This document shows positions 22,575 through 38,850 of a DNA stretch of 64,000 nucleotides, in pieces. The notes under the pieces are model-generated. The model worked only from the letters and a program-made list of their open reading frames with translations, did not search any database and was not told where the DNA came from. The DNA lies in assembly GCF_014805685.1 (NCBI RefSeq), contig NC_060885.1, forward strand, positions 26,321,132 to 26,385,131, read 5' to 3'. Within the stretch, counting starts at the first letter, position 1, and every line of letters begins with the position of its first letter. Source of the stretch: Silurus meridionalis (taxonomy: Eukaryota; Chordata; Actinopteri; Siluriformes; Siluridae). A program made the position numbers and the translations under genes.

Positions 22575-23945
22575 AATTAAGATATAACTATATAACTATA
22601 AAAGAATAGACACATACTATAGTATACAGTATATACACAACACAATGTGTAAATACAAATAAGGAAAAAAGTACGTATTGCAGGTAATATTGCACACAGG
22701 TGGTATTGCATGTATTAGAGGTAATATTGCATGTATTGCAGGTAATATTGCACAAAGGTAGTATTATTACACAGTTAAACTGTAATAACAGTGTGTATTA
22801 TGGTGAATGGTTTACTGGGGGCAGCTCTGATTGTAAAGTCTAATAGCAGCAGGGAGAAAAGACCTTCTGTAACGCTCCTTCAGACACTTAGGATGTAACA
22901 GTCTGTCACTGAAGGAGCTGCTCAACGATGAAACCATTTTTATACAGGGGGTGAGAGACGTTCTGAGTCTCTCTCTGTTTTTATACAGGGGGTGTTGAAT
23001 GTCTGAGGCCACCGACAACACTTTTTTGAGTCAAAAAAGTTCTTCAGTAGCTCTCCCTGCACTCCAAAAGACCTTAGTCTCCTCAGCAGAAAGAGTCTGC
23101 TGTGCCCTTTCTTATAAATTGCCTCAGTGTTGTCTGTCCAGTCCAGTTTGCTGTTTAGGTGAACACCCAGGTATTTGTAAGAGTCCACTCTCACAATGTC
23201 CTTTCCCTGAATGTTCACTGGTGGTAATGATGAAGTGTGTTACGGAAGCCTACGGAAATCCACCACCAGTTCTTTGGCAGCTCCGTTGGCACCAGTCCAC
23301 AAAGTTCTGTATAAGTCCTCTGTACTCCCTGTCATCATCATCCGTGATCAGACCGACGATGGCAAAATCATCAGAGAACTTCTGCAGGTCACAGGTTGCT
23401 GAGCTAAACATGAAGTCTGCAGTGTAGACGGTGAAGAGAAACAGGGCTAGAACCGTTCCCTGCGGGGCTCCAGTGTTGCAGACAATCATGTCAGACTCAC
23501 AGTCACGAGTCCTCACATACTGTGGTCGGTCTGTGAGGTTGTCCATTATCCAGGTAGACAGATGATGGTCCACTCCAGATAAGATGTACACCATCTTATC
23601 CCTCAGGAGCGCAGGTTGGATGGTGTTAAAAGCACTAGAAAAGTCAAAAAAACATGACTCTCACAGTGCTCCCAGCCTTTTCTAGGTGTGAAATAGCCCG
23701 ATTTAGGAGGAAAATGCATCTTCATCAGATGCGAGGTCAGTGCTACTGGTCGGTAGTCCCCAAAGTCTTGTACACCATAAGATGTACACCATAAGATGTA
23801 CACCATCTTATCCCTCAGGAGCGCAGGTTGGATGGTGTTAAAAGCACTAGAGAAGTCAAAAAACATGACTCTCACAGTGCAGCAGGGGGGACTGGATGGG
23901 GCCAGGGGAGGATAGCTGATCAAATCTGTTAAAGAATAGATTAAG
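22575..23945 (-). mobile_element. inner LINE (jockey superfamily, L2/CR1-like), inserted in the outer LINE
   Basis: Minus-strand reverse transcriptase motifs: FDFSSAFNTIQPALLRDK, then NTGAPQGTVL, then the catalytic KFSDDFAIVG, then VDSYKYLGVHLNSKLDW and EAIYKKGHSRLFLLRRLRS, and finally FLPAAIRLYNQSCPQ near 22815. The 3' tail contains TATAGTTATA repeats. ATTAAGAT occurs at both ends (near 22576 and 23937) as a possible target duplication. Frames are broken and a segment of about 80-100 bp is duplicated internally (see findings). The same subfamily occurs at 40.8, 44.5 and 46.0 kb. Confidence 0.8.
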
Positions 23946-24705
23946 ATCATTCACCCACTTCTGGTCACCTCATACAATACCACAACTCCTCTCCACAACA
24001 CAATGCAACTCCTTCTGACCTTCTCTATACTTCTCCATTAACATTCTCAAAGCAAATATTGTGTCCGTAGTGCTCTTCCTTGGCATAAAACCATACTGTT
24101 GGTCACAGATGGTCATCTCTTCTCTCAGCCTGGCTTCCACTACTCTTTCCCATAACTAATGGTGTGACTGATCAACTTTATTCCCCTGTAGTTACTGCAG
24201 GTCTGCACATCTCACTTATTCTCAAAAATCGGTACCAGCACACTCCTCCTCCATTCCTCAAGCATTCTCTCACCTTCCAAAATTTTGTTGAACAATCTTG
24301 TTGAAAACTCGACTGCCATCCCTCCATCATCTTTATGCTTCTATTGGTATGTCATCTGGTCCTACCGACTTTCCACTCTTCATCCTCTTAATCGCTGCTC
24401 TCACTTCGTCCTTACTACTCCTATCCACCTTCTCTCTTTCTTATTTTCCTCATTCATCAGCTGCTTAAAATACTCCCTCCATCTTTTCAACACACTCTCC
24501 TCACCAGTCAACACATTTCCATCTCCATCCTTTATTGCTCTAACTTGCAGCACATACTTCCCAGGTCGGTCTCTCTGCCTGGCCTGTCGGTACAAATCCT
24601 TTTCTCCTTTCTTAGTGTCCAACTTCTCATACAGCTCCACATATACCTTTTCCTTAGCTTTCGCCACATCCCTCTTTACCCACTGCCGCATTTCCTTGTA
24701 ACACA
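23946..24705 (-). mobile_element. outer LINE, 5' part
   Basis: Minus-strand translation gives GKYVLQVRAIKDGDGNVLTG then ESVLKRWREYFKQLMNEEN, and further on PRKSTTDTIFALRMLMEKYR, the part of ORF2 that precedes the reverse transcriptase core. It breaks at 23945 where the inner LINE begins and continues left of 22575. The element lacks its endonuclease end, so it is 5' truncated or decayed. Confidence 0.75.
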
Positions 24706-24854
24706 ATTCATAACACAACGTAGGCACACATACACACAAACACACACACACACACGCACACACATTCACACAGAACAGACAGGCGGAGCTGGGTGGTGTG
24801 GCTTAACGTGTGGACTTAGAGCTTGTACGTAAGAAATGGTACAGGTCATTGTAC

Positions 24855-25285
<431 letters not shown>

Positions 25286-25374
25286 TTCTCTCTTGCTACT
25301 GACTATGTGGATGACCATTAGCTGCTAATTATCTGCTAACTCTTACACATTATTTAGTAACAATAACTAAATAA

Positions 25375-25535
25375 TATTTAGTTGTCAACGAATGCCGTTA
25401 TCGATTAGTTGGGCTGCTCATGTTATGGGTTAGCACAATGGCAAGATAACACAGACGCTTGAAAATGGCAGAGAGTACAGGGTCAACCGACAGTAGGAAA
25501 AGAAAACACACAAATAAAGGCGAAATTGGTACAAT
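25375..25535 (+). mobile_element. possible hAT-like 5' fragment
   Basis: Contains TTAGTTGTCAACGAATGCCG then CGATTAGTTGGGC and, downstream, an ATG followed by MAESTGSTDSRKRKH-like codons. This resembles the start of ZBED-type hAT elements known in fish. No other end and no transposase body were seen. From 25536 to 25965 nothing is recognisable. Confidence 0.3.
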
Positions 25536-25965
25536 TCAATGAAGTGCTATTGTGTAAACTGTTTGATAACTTTAGGAAAGTCACACTGGATCTGTTCTGT
25601 CATGACTCGCAAGCAATTCAGTTCAACATAGCGATGGATTTCATTAAAACAGTGCAAACAAACACTAATTTGCATTGTATTTGTAATTTGTAACATTTGT
25701 ACACCAATGCATACTTTTTCCTTTATTTTGAAGCCTGTTAGTTTGCTGTGTTTTGTTCCATTCTCTTTTTTATAGCATTTGTCTGCTACAACAGTTAACT
25801 TATCTGTTTTCCATCGTGGCTTTACAATGTTCAAATGCTTGTTTTCAATGTTTGTATATTTAATTTATGCATCTATCATTTAATTATACAAAATTAAATT
25901 ATGGTCAGCGTGTAAATTCTTTTTATTATTTCTCAAGAATAAATCAATAAGATTGTTCTTTATAA

Positions 25966-26394
25966 GTGTAAGTTTGTCCCTAATAAGCGGTGGCAACTGT
26001 AAAAAAGGAAAACCTCTGAAATGACATAAGGAAGACACCTTGAGAAGAGCCAGACTCAAGGGAACCCATCAATCATCTGGGTGGCATCGAATGTCCATTT
26101 TTTACAGCTAAATGATGTTGAGGTGTGTAGAGATGGTGATCAAATGCAAACTGTAGTCTTGTATCAGTGTAGCAGACTGTAAACATTAAGTACAGTCCAG
26201 ATCAATCCTCAAAGCTCCTGTGTTACCTCATAATTTTATGGATCCCCAGGCTGTAGAGAGTGGCCTCCAATCAAAGAGAACACAATCCAGAGGCAGGCCG
26301 GGACGAAGTGGGCAGATCCAAGGAGAGGGGCAGAAACACTGGTCACTGGTGCCTCAGGAGCATGTTTAACTCGACACACACAGAGAGAGAGAGA

Positions 26395-26487
<93 letters not shown>

Positions 26488-26490
26488 AGA

Positions 26491-26544
<54 letters not shown>

Positions 26545-27109
26545 CAAAGAAAGAAATTAACTATTTAGTATCCTTATTGTTGTATAAAAGTTAAGGATAC
26601 TGTGCAGTTGGGGACTCCGGCAAGACTCGCTATGGCAGCATAACTAAAAGGGAGAGCCAGAAGGTAACACAGACATGAGGGGTCTCTGGGATGAGAGACA
26701 TCACTGTCAACAAACCCGAGTGAATGTGTAAGAGTGAGGAGAAGACAGCATCCAAATATCCCAGTTTACCAGCACACTCAGGTGGAAACAGGGATATTAA
26801 ACTAATATTGATTTGTTGTTGATTACCACAACATCATGCACATTTTTCTCTGTGGAATGCTACTGGGTTTTACCCAATCAGTGGGGTGTTCACAAACCAT
26901 GAGGGGCATTTTCAGCTGCTTTCGCTGATTTGTTCTAATCCACTAGCAGCTTGGTTTTTGGGTGGGTCTTCAGGTTAAGCGGCTTAAATGCCACCCAGAT
27001 GATTGATGGGTTCCCTTGAGTCTGGCTCTTCTCAAGGTGTCTTCCTTATGTCATTTCAGAGGTTTTCCTTTTTTACAGTTGCCACCGCTTATTAGGGACA
27101 AACTTACAC
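25966..27109. repeat. perfect 122-bp inverted repeat around a (GA)n tract
   Basis: The left arm 25966-26087 and right arm 26988-27109 are exact reverse complements over all 122 bp as I read them. The arms contain words of the dispersed repeat also seen near 20.2 kb. The 900-bp interior holds a long purine tract, (GA)n with GAA interruptions, at about 26381-26541 and otherwise unrecognised sequence. Confidence 0.88.
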
Positions 27110-27219
27110 TAAGTTTAAATTATTGTTGTTGCATTCTAGGGCAGTTAGTTCCTAAATAAACTGAGGTGCATCCTTCAAATTCAAAATGGTGGCACAGGAT
27201 TTGTGCCACACAGCTGGCT

Positions 27220-27945
27220 GATTGGAGAGAAGCTTCCATTGCTACCATATCCACCCAAAGAAACAGCCAAGTTGCGGGCTGCAGTTAAAAATTATGAGCT
27301 GCCCACTGAAGGATGGTTGACATATGAACGTGTTAGACACCTTTAAGTCGAGGTAAGTGTATAAGTTCCAAATAAGTATAAGGTCAAATTAAAATTTTTT
27401 GTGTACTTTACAACTACTACACTAACTAACTACACTAAAATTCAACATGCAGGCACATATGAAGAAGCTGAGAAGAGTTTAAGAAGATATCTACAGGAAG
27501 ATTTCGGCACAAGTGATATCCATTCTGATAAAGAAACAGGTAACAAATGAAATGTCTTTGCATTATGGAAAGATAATACACAAAAATAAAATTACCCAGA
27601 TGTATCTGAAATGTGATTTTCCTATTAGATCCAATCCTGACTTCAACACACAATCAGAAGATATGAAAGATGAAGTTGAAGAAAGAAAGCTTGGCCTAGC
27701 TCTTGAGTTCTATTTCAAGGTATAACAGTGATATTTATGTAACCAATACTGAAGTGTATAGACACAGTATGCAATTTGTGTGGAGATACACAAATAATGT
27801 ATGGTATACATTAAAATATTGGTATACATGTAAAATGGTCTACATGTAAAATATTCTGTTTCACTGCAGACTCCAACAAAATGCAGGCCCCTGTTCAATC
27901 AGCTATCAGAGTCCAGACCTTTGTTTAGCCTTTTAACAAAAACAT
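27220..27945 (+). pseudogene. coding-like multi-exon remnant, TYEEA family
   Basis: On plus, about 27229-27343 reads LPYPPKETAKLRAAVKNYEL then PTEGWLTYERVRHL. About 27450-27538 reads TYEEAEKSLRRYLQED then FGTSDIHSDKET, preceded by an AG acceptor. This layout (tyrosine/proline segment, W-x-x-Y, then TYEEA) recalls the N-terminal region of a protein family repeated in fish genomes, but I cannot name it. A third piece near 27650-27718 ends at a GGTATAAC donor-like site. Stops and indels occur, so it is probably a decayed mobile or gene-derived copy. Confidence 0.35.
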
Positions 27946-29029
27946 ACCTACCCATCCCTGTAAGTCCTTTGACCAGAAGTGCAGCACTTCTCAATAATTG
28001 ACTTGACAAGTATCAAAAGGGTAGCTATTCAGTTAAATTATGCAGTGCCCAATGTGACATTAAATAAAAATTTAATTTAATTTAAACAAGGCAAAGAACT
28101 CCAGAAGGAATGTCAGGACTTTGCCACCTTTGCCTGTCTCAGTCTTTCTGCACAATACTTATAGGCTTGAGAGAGCAGAGTAGATTTAACAGTCTAACGA
28201 AGCAAGGCAAATGATGGTTAATGATTCTAGGTAGACCATTTATTTAATGAATTTTTTGGGACATTAACATATGTTCTCTTTTCTTTGTGTACATATTTTG
28301 TATGACAGGTAAGATGCTTCAGCACAATTGAAGGAACCTCACTGGATATGAGGGTCGCATGCTTTCCTGTGCACTGACATATGAGCTGTAGTCCTCTATA
28401 AATTGGGCTGGGAGGAAGGTTAAAGAGCAGTGGAGGCAAAAGAGGGCATTTAAGGCTACTTTTTTAATATGTATATAATTAGTGAGTCATTACTGTCAAT
28501 GCTTTTTATTTTTCTTTATTTTGTATTCCCAGAAATCTACATTAATCCAGACAATATTTACCTCTTCTAGTACCTCTATTAATGTATTCATTTGCATACA
28601 TTGTATATCCTGCTGTTGTTCTCATTTGTTTTAGATGCTTTGACTGTGCAAATGGGTGTGGAAAAGCTTTCCTAATATGAATATACCAGGCAGTCCAGAA
28701 ATGGGAAATGAGTTAAAAGGAAAAAATAACTTAAAAAAATAAATTGTGACTGAACTAGTGGAATAGTGGAAAATCAACTATAATGTTAAATAAAGATTAC
28801 ATTTCAGTTGTAACTTCAATGTTGTCATTAATATTGTAGAATCAACATTGAATCAATGTTGTCATAAAAAAAAAAGCATTATCACATTATACAATGATAT
28901 GAGAATTATTGTCTTTCTTTTAACCTGAATATTGTTTTAACATTAACATTTAACATCTTCATTCAAAAACATCTATCTAACAATAAATTAGGGTGCAGGA
29001 GGGTGAAAAAAAAAACAAATCAATGACAT

Positions 29030-29180
29030 TAGAATTCATTTTTTAGTCACATGAGCCTCAAAGGAAAGACTCAAAGTCTTTGACTGCTGTAAACACAGAG
29101 AGAAAGACCATCCAGAGATGCTATGTAATCGGAAAGTTTGATTCTAGCTGCATGTGGTCCTATCACTTATCAAGCATATA
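29030..29180 (-). mobile_element. LINE fragment left of the Tc1 insertion
   Basis: Minus-strand translation reads DYIASLDGLSLCVYSS and, after a frameshift, LSFEAHVTK-like text. This corresponds to the segment following the reverse transcriptase in fish L2/CR1-like LINEs. The upstream part of the LINE continues at 30737-31530, so the Tc1-like element at 29181-30736 lies inside it. From 27946 to 29029 I see no feature. Confidence 0.5.
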
Positions 29181-30736
29181 CAGGGAGTGCAGAATTATTA
29201 GGCAAATGAGTATTTTGACCACATCATCCTCGTTATGCATGTTGTCTTACTCCAAGCTGTATAGGCTGGAAAGCCTACTACCAATTAAGCATATTAGGTG
29301 ATGTGCATCTCTGTAATGAGAAGGGGTGTGGTCTAATGACATCAACACCCTATATCAGGTGTGCATAATTATTAGGCAACTTCCTTTCCTTTGGCAAAAT
29401 GGGTCAAAAGAAGGACTTGACAGGCTCAGAAAAGTCAAAAATAGTGAGATATATTGCAGAGGGATGCAGCAGTCTTAAAATAGCCAAGCTTCTGAAGCGT
29501 GATCATTGAACAATCAAGCGTTTCATTCAAAATAGTTGACAGGGTCGCAAGAAGCGTGTGGAAAACCAAGGCGCAAAATAACTGCCCGTGAACTGAGAAA
29601 AGTCAAGCTGCAGCTGCCAAGATGCCACTTGCCACCAGTTTGGCCATATTTCAGAGCTGCAACATCACTGAGTGCCCAAAAGCACAAGGTGTGCAATACT
29701 CAGAGACATGGCCAAGGTAAGAAAGGCAGAAAGTCGACCACCACTGAACAAGACACACAAGCTGAAACGTCAAGACTGGGCCAAGAAATATCTCAAGACT
29801 GATTTTTCTAAGGTTTTATGGACTGATGAAATGAGAGTGAGTCTTGATGGGCCAGATGGATGGGCCCGTGGCTGGATTGGTAAAGGGCAGAGAGCTCCAG
29901 TCCGACTCAGACGCCAGCAAGGTGGAGGTGGAGTACTGGTTTGGGCTGGTATCATCAAAGATGAGCTTGTGGGGCCTTTTCGGGTTGAGGATGGAGTCAA
30001 GCTGAACTCCCAGTCCTACTGCCAGTTTCTGGAAGACACCTTCTTCAAGCAGTGGTACAGGAAGAAGTCTGCATCCTTCAAGAAAACATGATTTTCATGC
30101 AGGACAATGCTCCATCACACACGCCCAAGTACTCCACAGCGTGGCTGGCAAGAAAGGGTATAAAAGAAGAAAATCTAATGATATGGCCTCCTTGTTCACC
30201 TGATCTGAACCCCATTGAGAACCTGTGGTCCATCATCAAATGTGCGATTTACAAGGAGGGAAAACAGTACACCTCTCTGAACAGTGTCTGGGAGGTTGTG
30301 GTTGCTGCTGCACGCAATGTTGATGGTGAACAGATCAAAACACTGACAGAATCCATGGATGGCAGGCTTTTGAGTGTCCTTGCAAAGAAAGGTGGCTATA
30401 TTGGTCACTGATTTGTTTTTGTTTGGTTTTTGAATGTCAGAAATGTATATTTGTGAATGTTGAGATGTTATATTGGTTTCACTGGTAAAAATAAATAATT
30501 GAAATGGGTATGAATTTGTTTTTGTTGTTGCCTAATAATTATGCACAGTAATAGTCACCTGCACACACAGATATCCCCCTAAAATAGCTAAAACTAAAAA
30601 CTACTTCCAAAAATATTCAGCTTTGATATTAATGAGTTTTTTGTGTTCATTGAGAACATGGTTGTTGTTCAAATTAAATCCTCAAATAAAATTAATCCTC
30701 AAAAATACAACTTGCCTAATAATTCTGCACTCCCTG
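29181..30736 (+). mobile_element. Tc1-like transposon, full length with decayed transposase
   Basis: The ends are inverted: CAGGGAGTGCAGAATTATTA at left and its reverse complement at right, each flanked by the TA target duplication (29179-29180 and 30737-30738). Inner copies of the word (TGCATAATTATTAGGCAAC near 29362, inverse near 30533) give an IR/DR-type structure. About 1.56 kb, the usual size for the superfamily. Inserted into a LINE. Confidence 0.93.
29399..30411 (+). pseudogene. Tc1-like transposase (broken)
   Basis: Starts MGQKKDLTGSEKSKIVRYIA (helix-turn-helix region), with stop codons in the N-terminal third. The catalytic DDE region is better preserved: LWTDEMRVSLDGPDGWARGW (first Asp), then after a frameshift near 30085 MIFMQDNAPSHTPKYS (second Asp) and [15 protein letters not shown] (final Glu), ending with KKGGYIGH. 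Cut-and-paste transposase by family. Stops and a frameshift make this copy non-functional. Confidence 0.9.
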
Positions 30737-31530
30737 TACTGTCTAATGCCCTTTACACACTCCTCTGTCATCTGGCTTTGCTAAAATATACAACTGTTTA
30801 TCATCAACATAGCAATGGAAGCTAATATCATGTTTATGTATAATTTGGCCCAGAGGCAGCATATGCAGAGAGAAAAGCAGGGGGCCTAAGACAGATCCTT
30901 GCGGAACACCAAACTTTACCTCAGATAGTGTGGAGAACCCACATTTACATCAACAAACTGATAGCGATCAGTAAAATAAGACCTAAGCCAGGAGAGAGCT
31001 GTTCCCTTTATTCCAACAACATTTTCTAGTATGGCAAGGAGGAAAGTATGATCAATGGTGTCAAAAGCTGCAGTAAGGTCAAGCAAAACAAGTAAGGGGA
31101 CAAAACCCTGATCAGAGGTCAATAACAGGTAATTTACCACTTTAACTAGCGCTGTCTCTGTGCGGCCTTAATCCCTATTGATACATTTCATAAATGTTAT
31201 TCCTAAGTTTGTGTGAGAAGAACTGATGTGCTACAACCTTTTCTAAAATTGTGGAGATAAAAGCGAGGTTTGATATTGGCCTATAGTTGGACAGCTGACA
31301 AGAGTTAAGGTCAAGCTTAATTAGAGGGTTGATATCTGCCAGTTTGGAGGATTTAGGTACATACCCAATGTTGGAAGTGATGGAAGAGTTTCTTATATTT
31401 AGAACAGGTTCAATTACTTCTGGAATTATCTGTTTGAAAAAACTTGTAGGCAAGGGATCGAGAATGCAAGTTGATTTTGATGAGAAAATAAATAAAATTA
31501 AGTCATTCTCTTGAATAGGAGTAAAACTTT
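30737..31530 (-). mobile_element. LINE reverse transcriptase fragment (L2/CR1-like)
   Basis: Minus strand in order: LNSCQLSNYRPISNLAFIST and ILEKVVAHQFFSHKL (31.3-31.2 kb), LLVLLDLTAAFDTIDHTFLL (about 31.07 kb, first catalytic Asp region), [31 protein letters not shown] (about 30.89 kb), and [10 protein letters not shown] (about 30.79 kb, the YxDD motif). The order is that of a normal reverse transcriptase, but frames are interrupted. It continues left of the Tc1 insertion at 29030-29180. Confidence 0.82.
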
Positions 31531-32260
31531 TTAATTGATTGTCTGTTATAATTACAGTCCTATCTACAGGGTTATTTATAAAATAGTTTGGACTTATATT
31601 AAATCACCTGGATTTTTTGCCTGATGTTTTCAACTTTATTATTGAAAAAGTTTATGAAATCATGACAACCTTTTGATGGTTTGCATTTTAGTGCAGTATT
31701 TTTCTCAGTATTTGGTGTTATAACACAACCAAAAAACTCACCAAACACACATTCAACATCTGCACACACACCCAAGTGAAAGATCTACTCCAGTAAACAC
31801 CTTAGAGATGAACTGGAACCCTGGCACCACCTCTCAGTGGTGTAATAGCTGTTCCAAATTTGGTTCTGCTGTACGCCTCTACCCAGAAAAGCATTTCTTA
31901 GAAAAATATAAAGGCTTTCAGAACTGGAACTTACCAGAAGATCCCAAGCTTCAAAAAGGTTTTATTTTCATGACAGTGAAAACAATGAAATGCTTCACAA
32001 TTATGTGTCACAAACTAGTAGGAAAATAACCTCAAATGCATATTGTAACCATAGTAACCACTCTGTAAGCACCAATGCTCAAAGTTTAAGCCCCACCCTT
32101 TGGTAGTTTAAGCTCCTCCCATTAATGTATAAGCCCCTCCCAAATGATATGTCCAGTTTAAACCTCACAGTTGGCTCACAGTCTGAAAAAGCTTCATCAT
32201 CATCATCATCATCATCATTATTACCATTATCATCATAAGTCCAGTGTGTGTGTATGTGTG

Positions 32261-36341
<4,081 letters not shown>

Positions 36342-36495
36342 GTGTAATAATCCAGTATGATCAGCGCAGGAGAAGGAGACGCAGCAAGACCTCCATCACC
36401 GAGTGTGTTTACATCCACTGTGTTAAACACACACAGACATACACACACACAGCTCAGTACAGATAGAGGTGAATGTGAGACACACAACCTTTGTG

Positions 36496-36550
<55 letters not shown>

Positions 36551-36618
36551 GAGAGAGATAGCTCAGAGCTATTGGCCGTATCCAGCACTCTTCCGCCAAG
36601 CTCAATAGCACTGCAAAA

Positions 36619-36655
<37 letters not shown>

Positions 36656-36750
36656 GTGTGTGTGTGTTTTCCAGTCAGCCACCAGTGTGCTGAGAATCCT
36701 TACACTCATTCCCCTCCTCTTGCTTTTCCTACCTCCATCTTTCCTACTTC

Positions 36751-36810
<60 letters not shown>

Positions 36811-37024
36811 TGCTTGAAGATGCAGAGAAAAGGAGAGGAGTGGGGGAAGGGGTGGAAAAAAAGAGAGGAGGAAGAGAGAAAGAAAAAGAAAGACAGATGG
36901 GAGATTAAATGAGAAACAGACAGAAATGATGAAGAAAAAGAGAGGTTGATACTGAAACCATTCCTCCACCGCATCGGCTACTCTGTTCTATACAGAGTAG
37001 GATAGAGGGATTAATAGTGTGTGA

Positions 37025-37320
37025 TAAACGAAGGTTTAGGGTTAGGGTTAGGGTTAAGGTTAGGATACCACCTTTCTCCAGGAGAGAAATAAAAAAGGAC
37101 AGCAGCAAAGAGAGAGACAGAGAGAGACAGGGAGATCAGACATACAGAAAGACAAGCAGACAGAGAGACAAGGAGATCAAACATACAGAAAGACAAATGG
37201 ACAGATAGACAGGAGGCTCAGACATACAGAACAACAGACAGAGAGAGACAGGGGATCAGACACATGGAAAGACAAACAGACAGAAAAACAAACAGACAGA
37301 AAGACAGGGAGATCAAACTG
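37025..37320. repeat. short interstitial telomere-type repeat and GACAGA minisatellite
   Basis: About 37035-37060 carries three to four TTAGGG units with variants. From about 37100 to 37320 follows a purine-rich array with CAGACATACAGAAAGACA-type units of about 36 bp. From 37321 to 37560 nothing is recognised. Confidence 0.75.
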
Positions 37321-37565
37321 GGAGATGTCGCCTTCTTAAATGGAAGCATTTTATTGATTTTGTGACATGCAGAGAATACCAATACTAAGAGTCTAAAAGA
37401 AAGAGAGTGAGCAAGAGAGACAGAGTGTGTTAAATATATAGATACACAAATGCACTGACTGACATTCATACTGTATACACACAACCCACAAATGTATACA
37501 GAAACACAAATTACATCCAGAAATACACACATACAGTATGCATACACATAACACACATACATATA

Positions 37566-38027
37566 CAGAGATCAGGCATAACATTATGACATTATAACCT
37601 TATGAGCAGTGAAGTGAATAACACTAATTATCTCTTCATCGTATCACCTGTTAGTTTGTGGGATATATCAGGCAGCAATTAAACATTTTTGTCCTCATAG
37701 TTGATGTGTTAAAAGCAGGTAAAATGGGCAAGCATAAGGATTTGCGCAGGTTTGACCATGGCCAAATTGTGGTGGCTAGACAACTGGGTCAGAATATCTC
37801 CAAAACTGCAGCTCTTGTGGGATGTTTCATGCAGTGGTTAGTATCTATCAGAAGTGGTCCAAGGAAGGAACAGTGGTGAACCAGCGACAGTGTGGGCCAA
37901 CAGACGAGCTACTGTCGCTCAAATTGCTAAAGAAGTTAATGCTGTTGCTTGATGACTATTTTGGCTGCAAAAATGGGACCAACACAATATTAGGCAGGTG
38001 GTCATAATTTTATGCCTGATCAGTGGC
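37566..38027 (+). mobile_element. Tc1-like deletion derivative
   Basis: The left end carries GATCAGGCATAACATTATGAC. The right end carries its approximate inverse (GTCATAATTTTATGCCTGATC), flanked by TA dinucleotides at 37564-37565 and 38028-38029. Inside, an N-terminal transposase piece reads [20 protein letters not shown] then [13 protein letters not shown], and the catalytic region is deleted. About 460 bp, non-autonomous. Confidence 0.78.
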
Positions 38028-38186
38028 TATACAGTTATGTCTGATTGTTGCACACAAATATACAAATACACAGACATGGTGGTTCTGGTGGAGATGTTGG
38101 GGATGTTAAACATCTGATCAATTATACTTTCTTGCTGCTCTTTCCTGAAAAAACCTTTAACATAAAAATATGTCAAGAACAAAAGT

Positions 38187-38188
<2 letters not shown>

Positions 38189-38284
<96 letters not shown>

Positions 38285-38285
38285 C
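38189..38285. repeat. (CTAT)n microsatellite
   Basis: About 24 perfect CTAT units. Confidence 0.97.
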
Positions 38286-38569
38286 CTCAAACAAATGTTT
38301 ATTTATTTATTAGAAAGTAATTAACTCATTTTCAGTGTGAATGCTTAGTTGCAGGGTTATTTTTGTTTGTTGTGTTTTGCATTTTGATTCTGCTTTGTAG
38401 ATGAGACACATCCCCAACAGGGGTTGAAGCTACTGTATGGTGTTGAAGTCTCCTGAAGTGCAACATAACGCTCTTTACACGAAGAGCCATGAAGCTGTAA
38501 TGCTGGACCAGTATAAAAAACGGAAAGAATTCAAACAAATGTACTATTTTCTAATTCCCTAACTCCACA

Positions 38570-38850
38570 AATTTCAATTTCCCAAGTCCCACTTCCTCAA
38601 CCCCAAAATCCCCAAGTCCCAGTACCCCAGGTCCCAACTCACCAACTTGCCAACTTTCCCAGTTCCCCAGGACCCAACTCCCCAACTACCCAAGTCCCAA
38701 CTCACCAAGTCCCCAAGTGCCAGCTCCCCAACGCCCCAAATCCCAACACACCAATTCCTGAATCCCCAATGCGCAAGTCCCCAACTCCCAACTATCCAAT
38801 TCCCAACTCCCCAACACTCTAAGTCCCAACATCACTGACTCCCCAAGTCC
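38570..38850. repeat. CCCAACTCCCCAAGT minisatellite
   Basis: C-rich irregular units of about 15-16 bp of the type CCCAAGTCCCAACTCCCCAA. It gives a Pro/Ser/Thr/Gln frame on plus, which I regard as an artefact. From 38851 to 39615 nothing recognisable was found. Confidence 0.85.
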
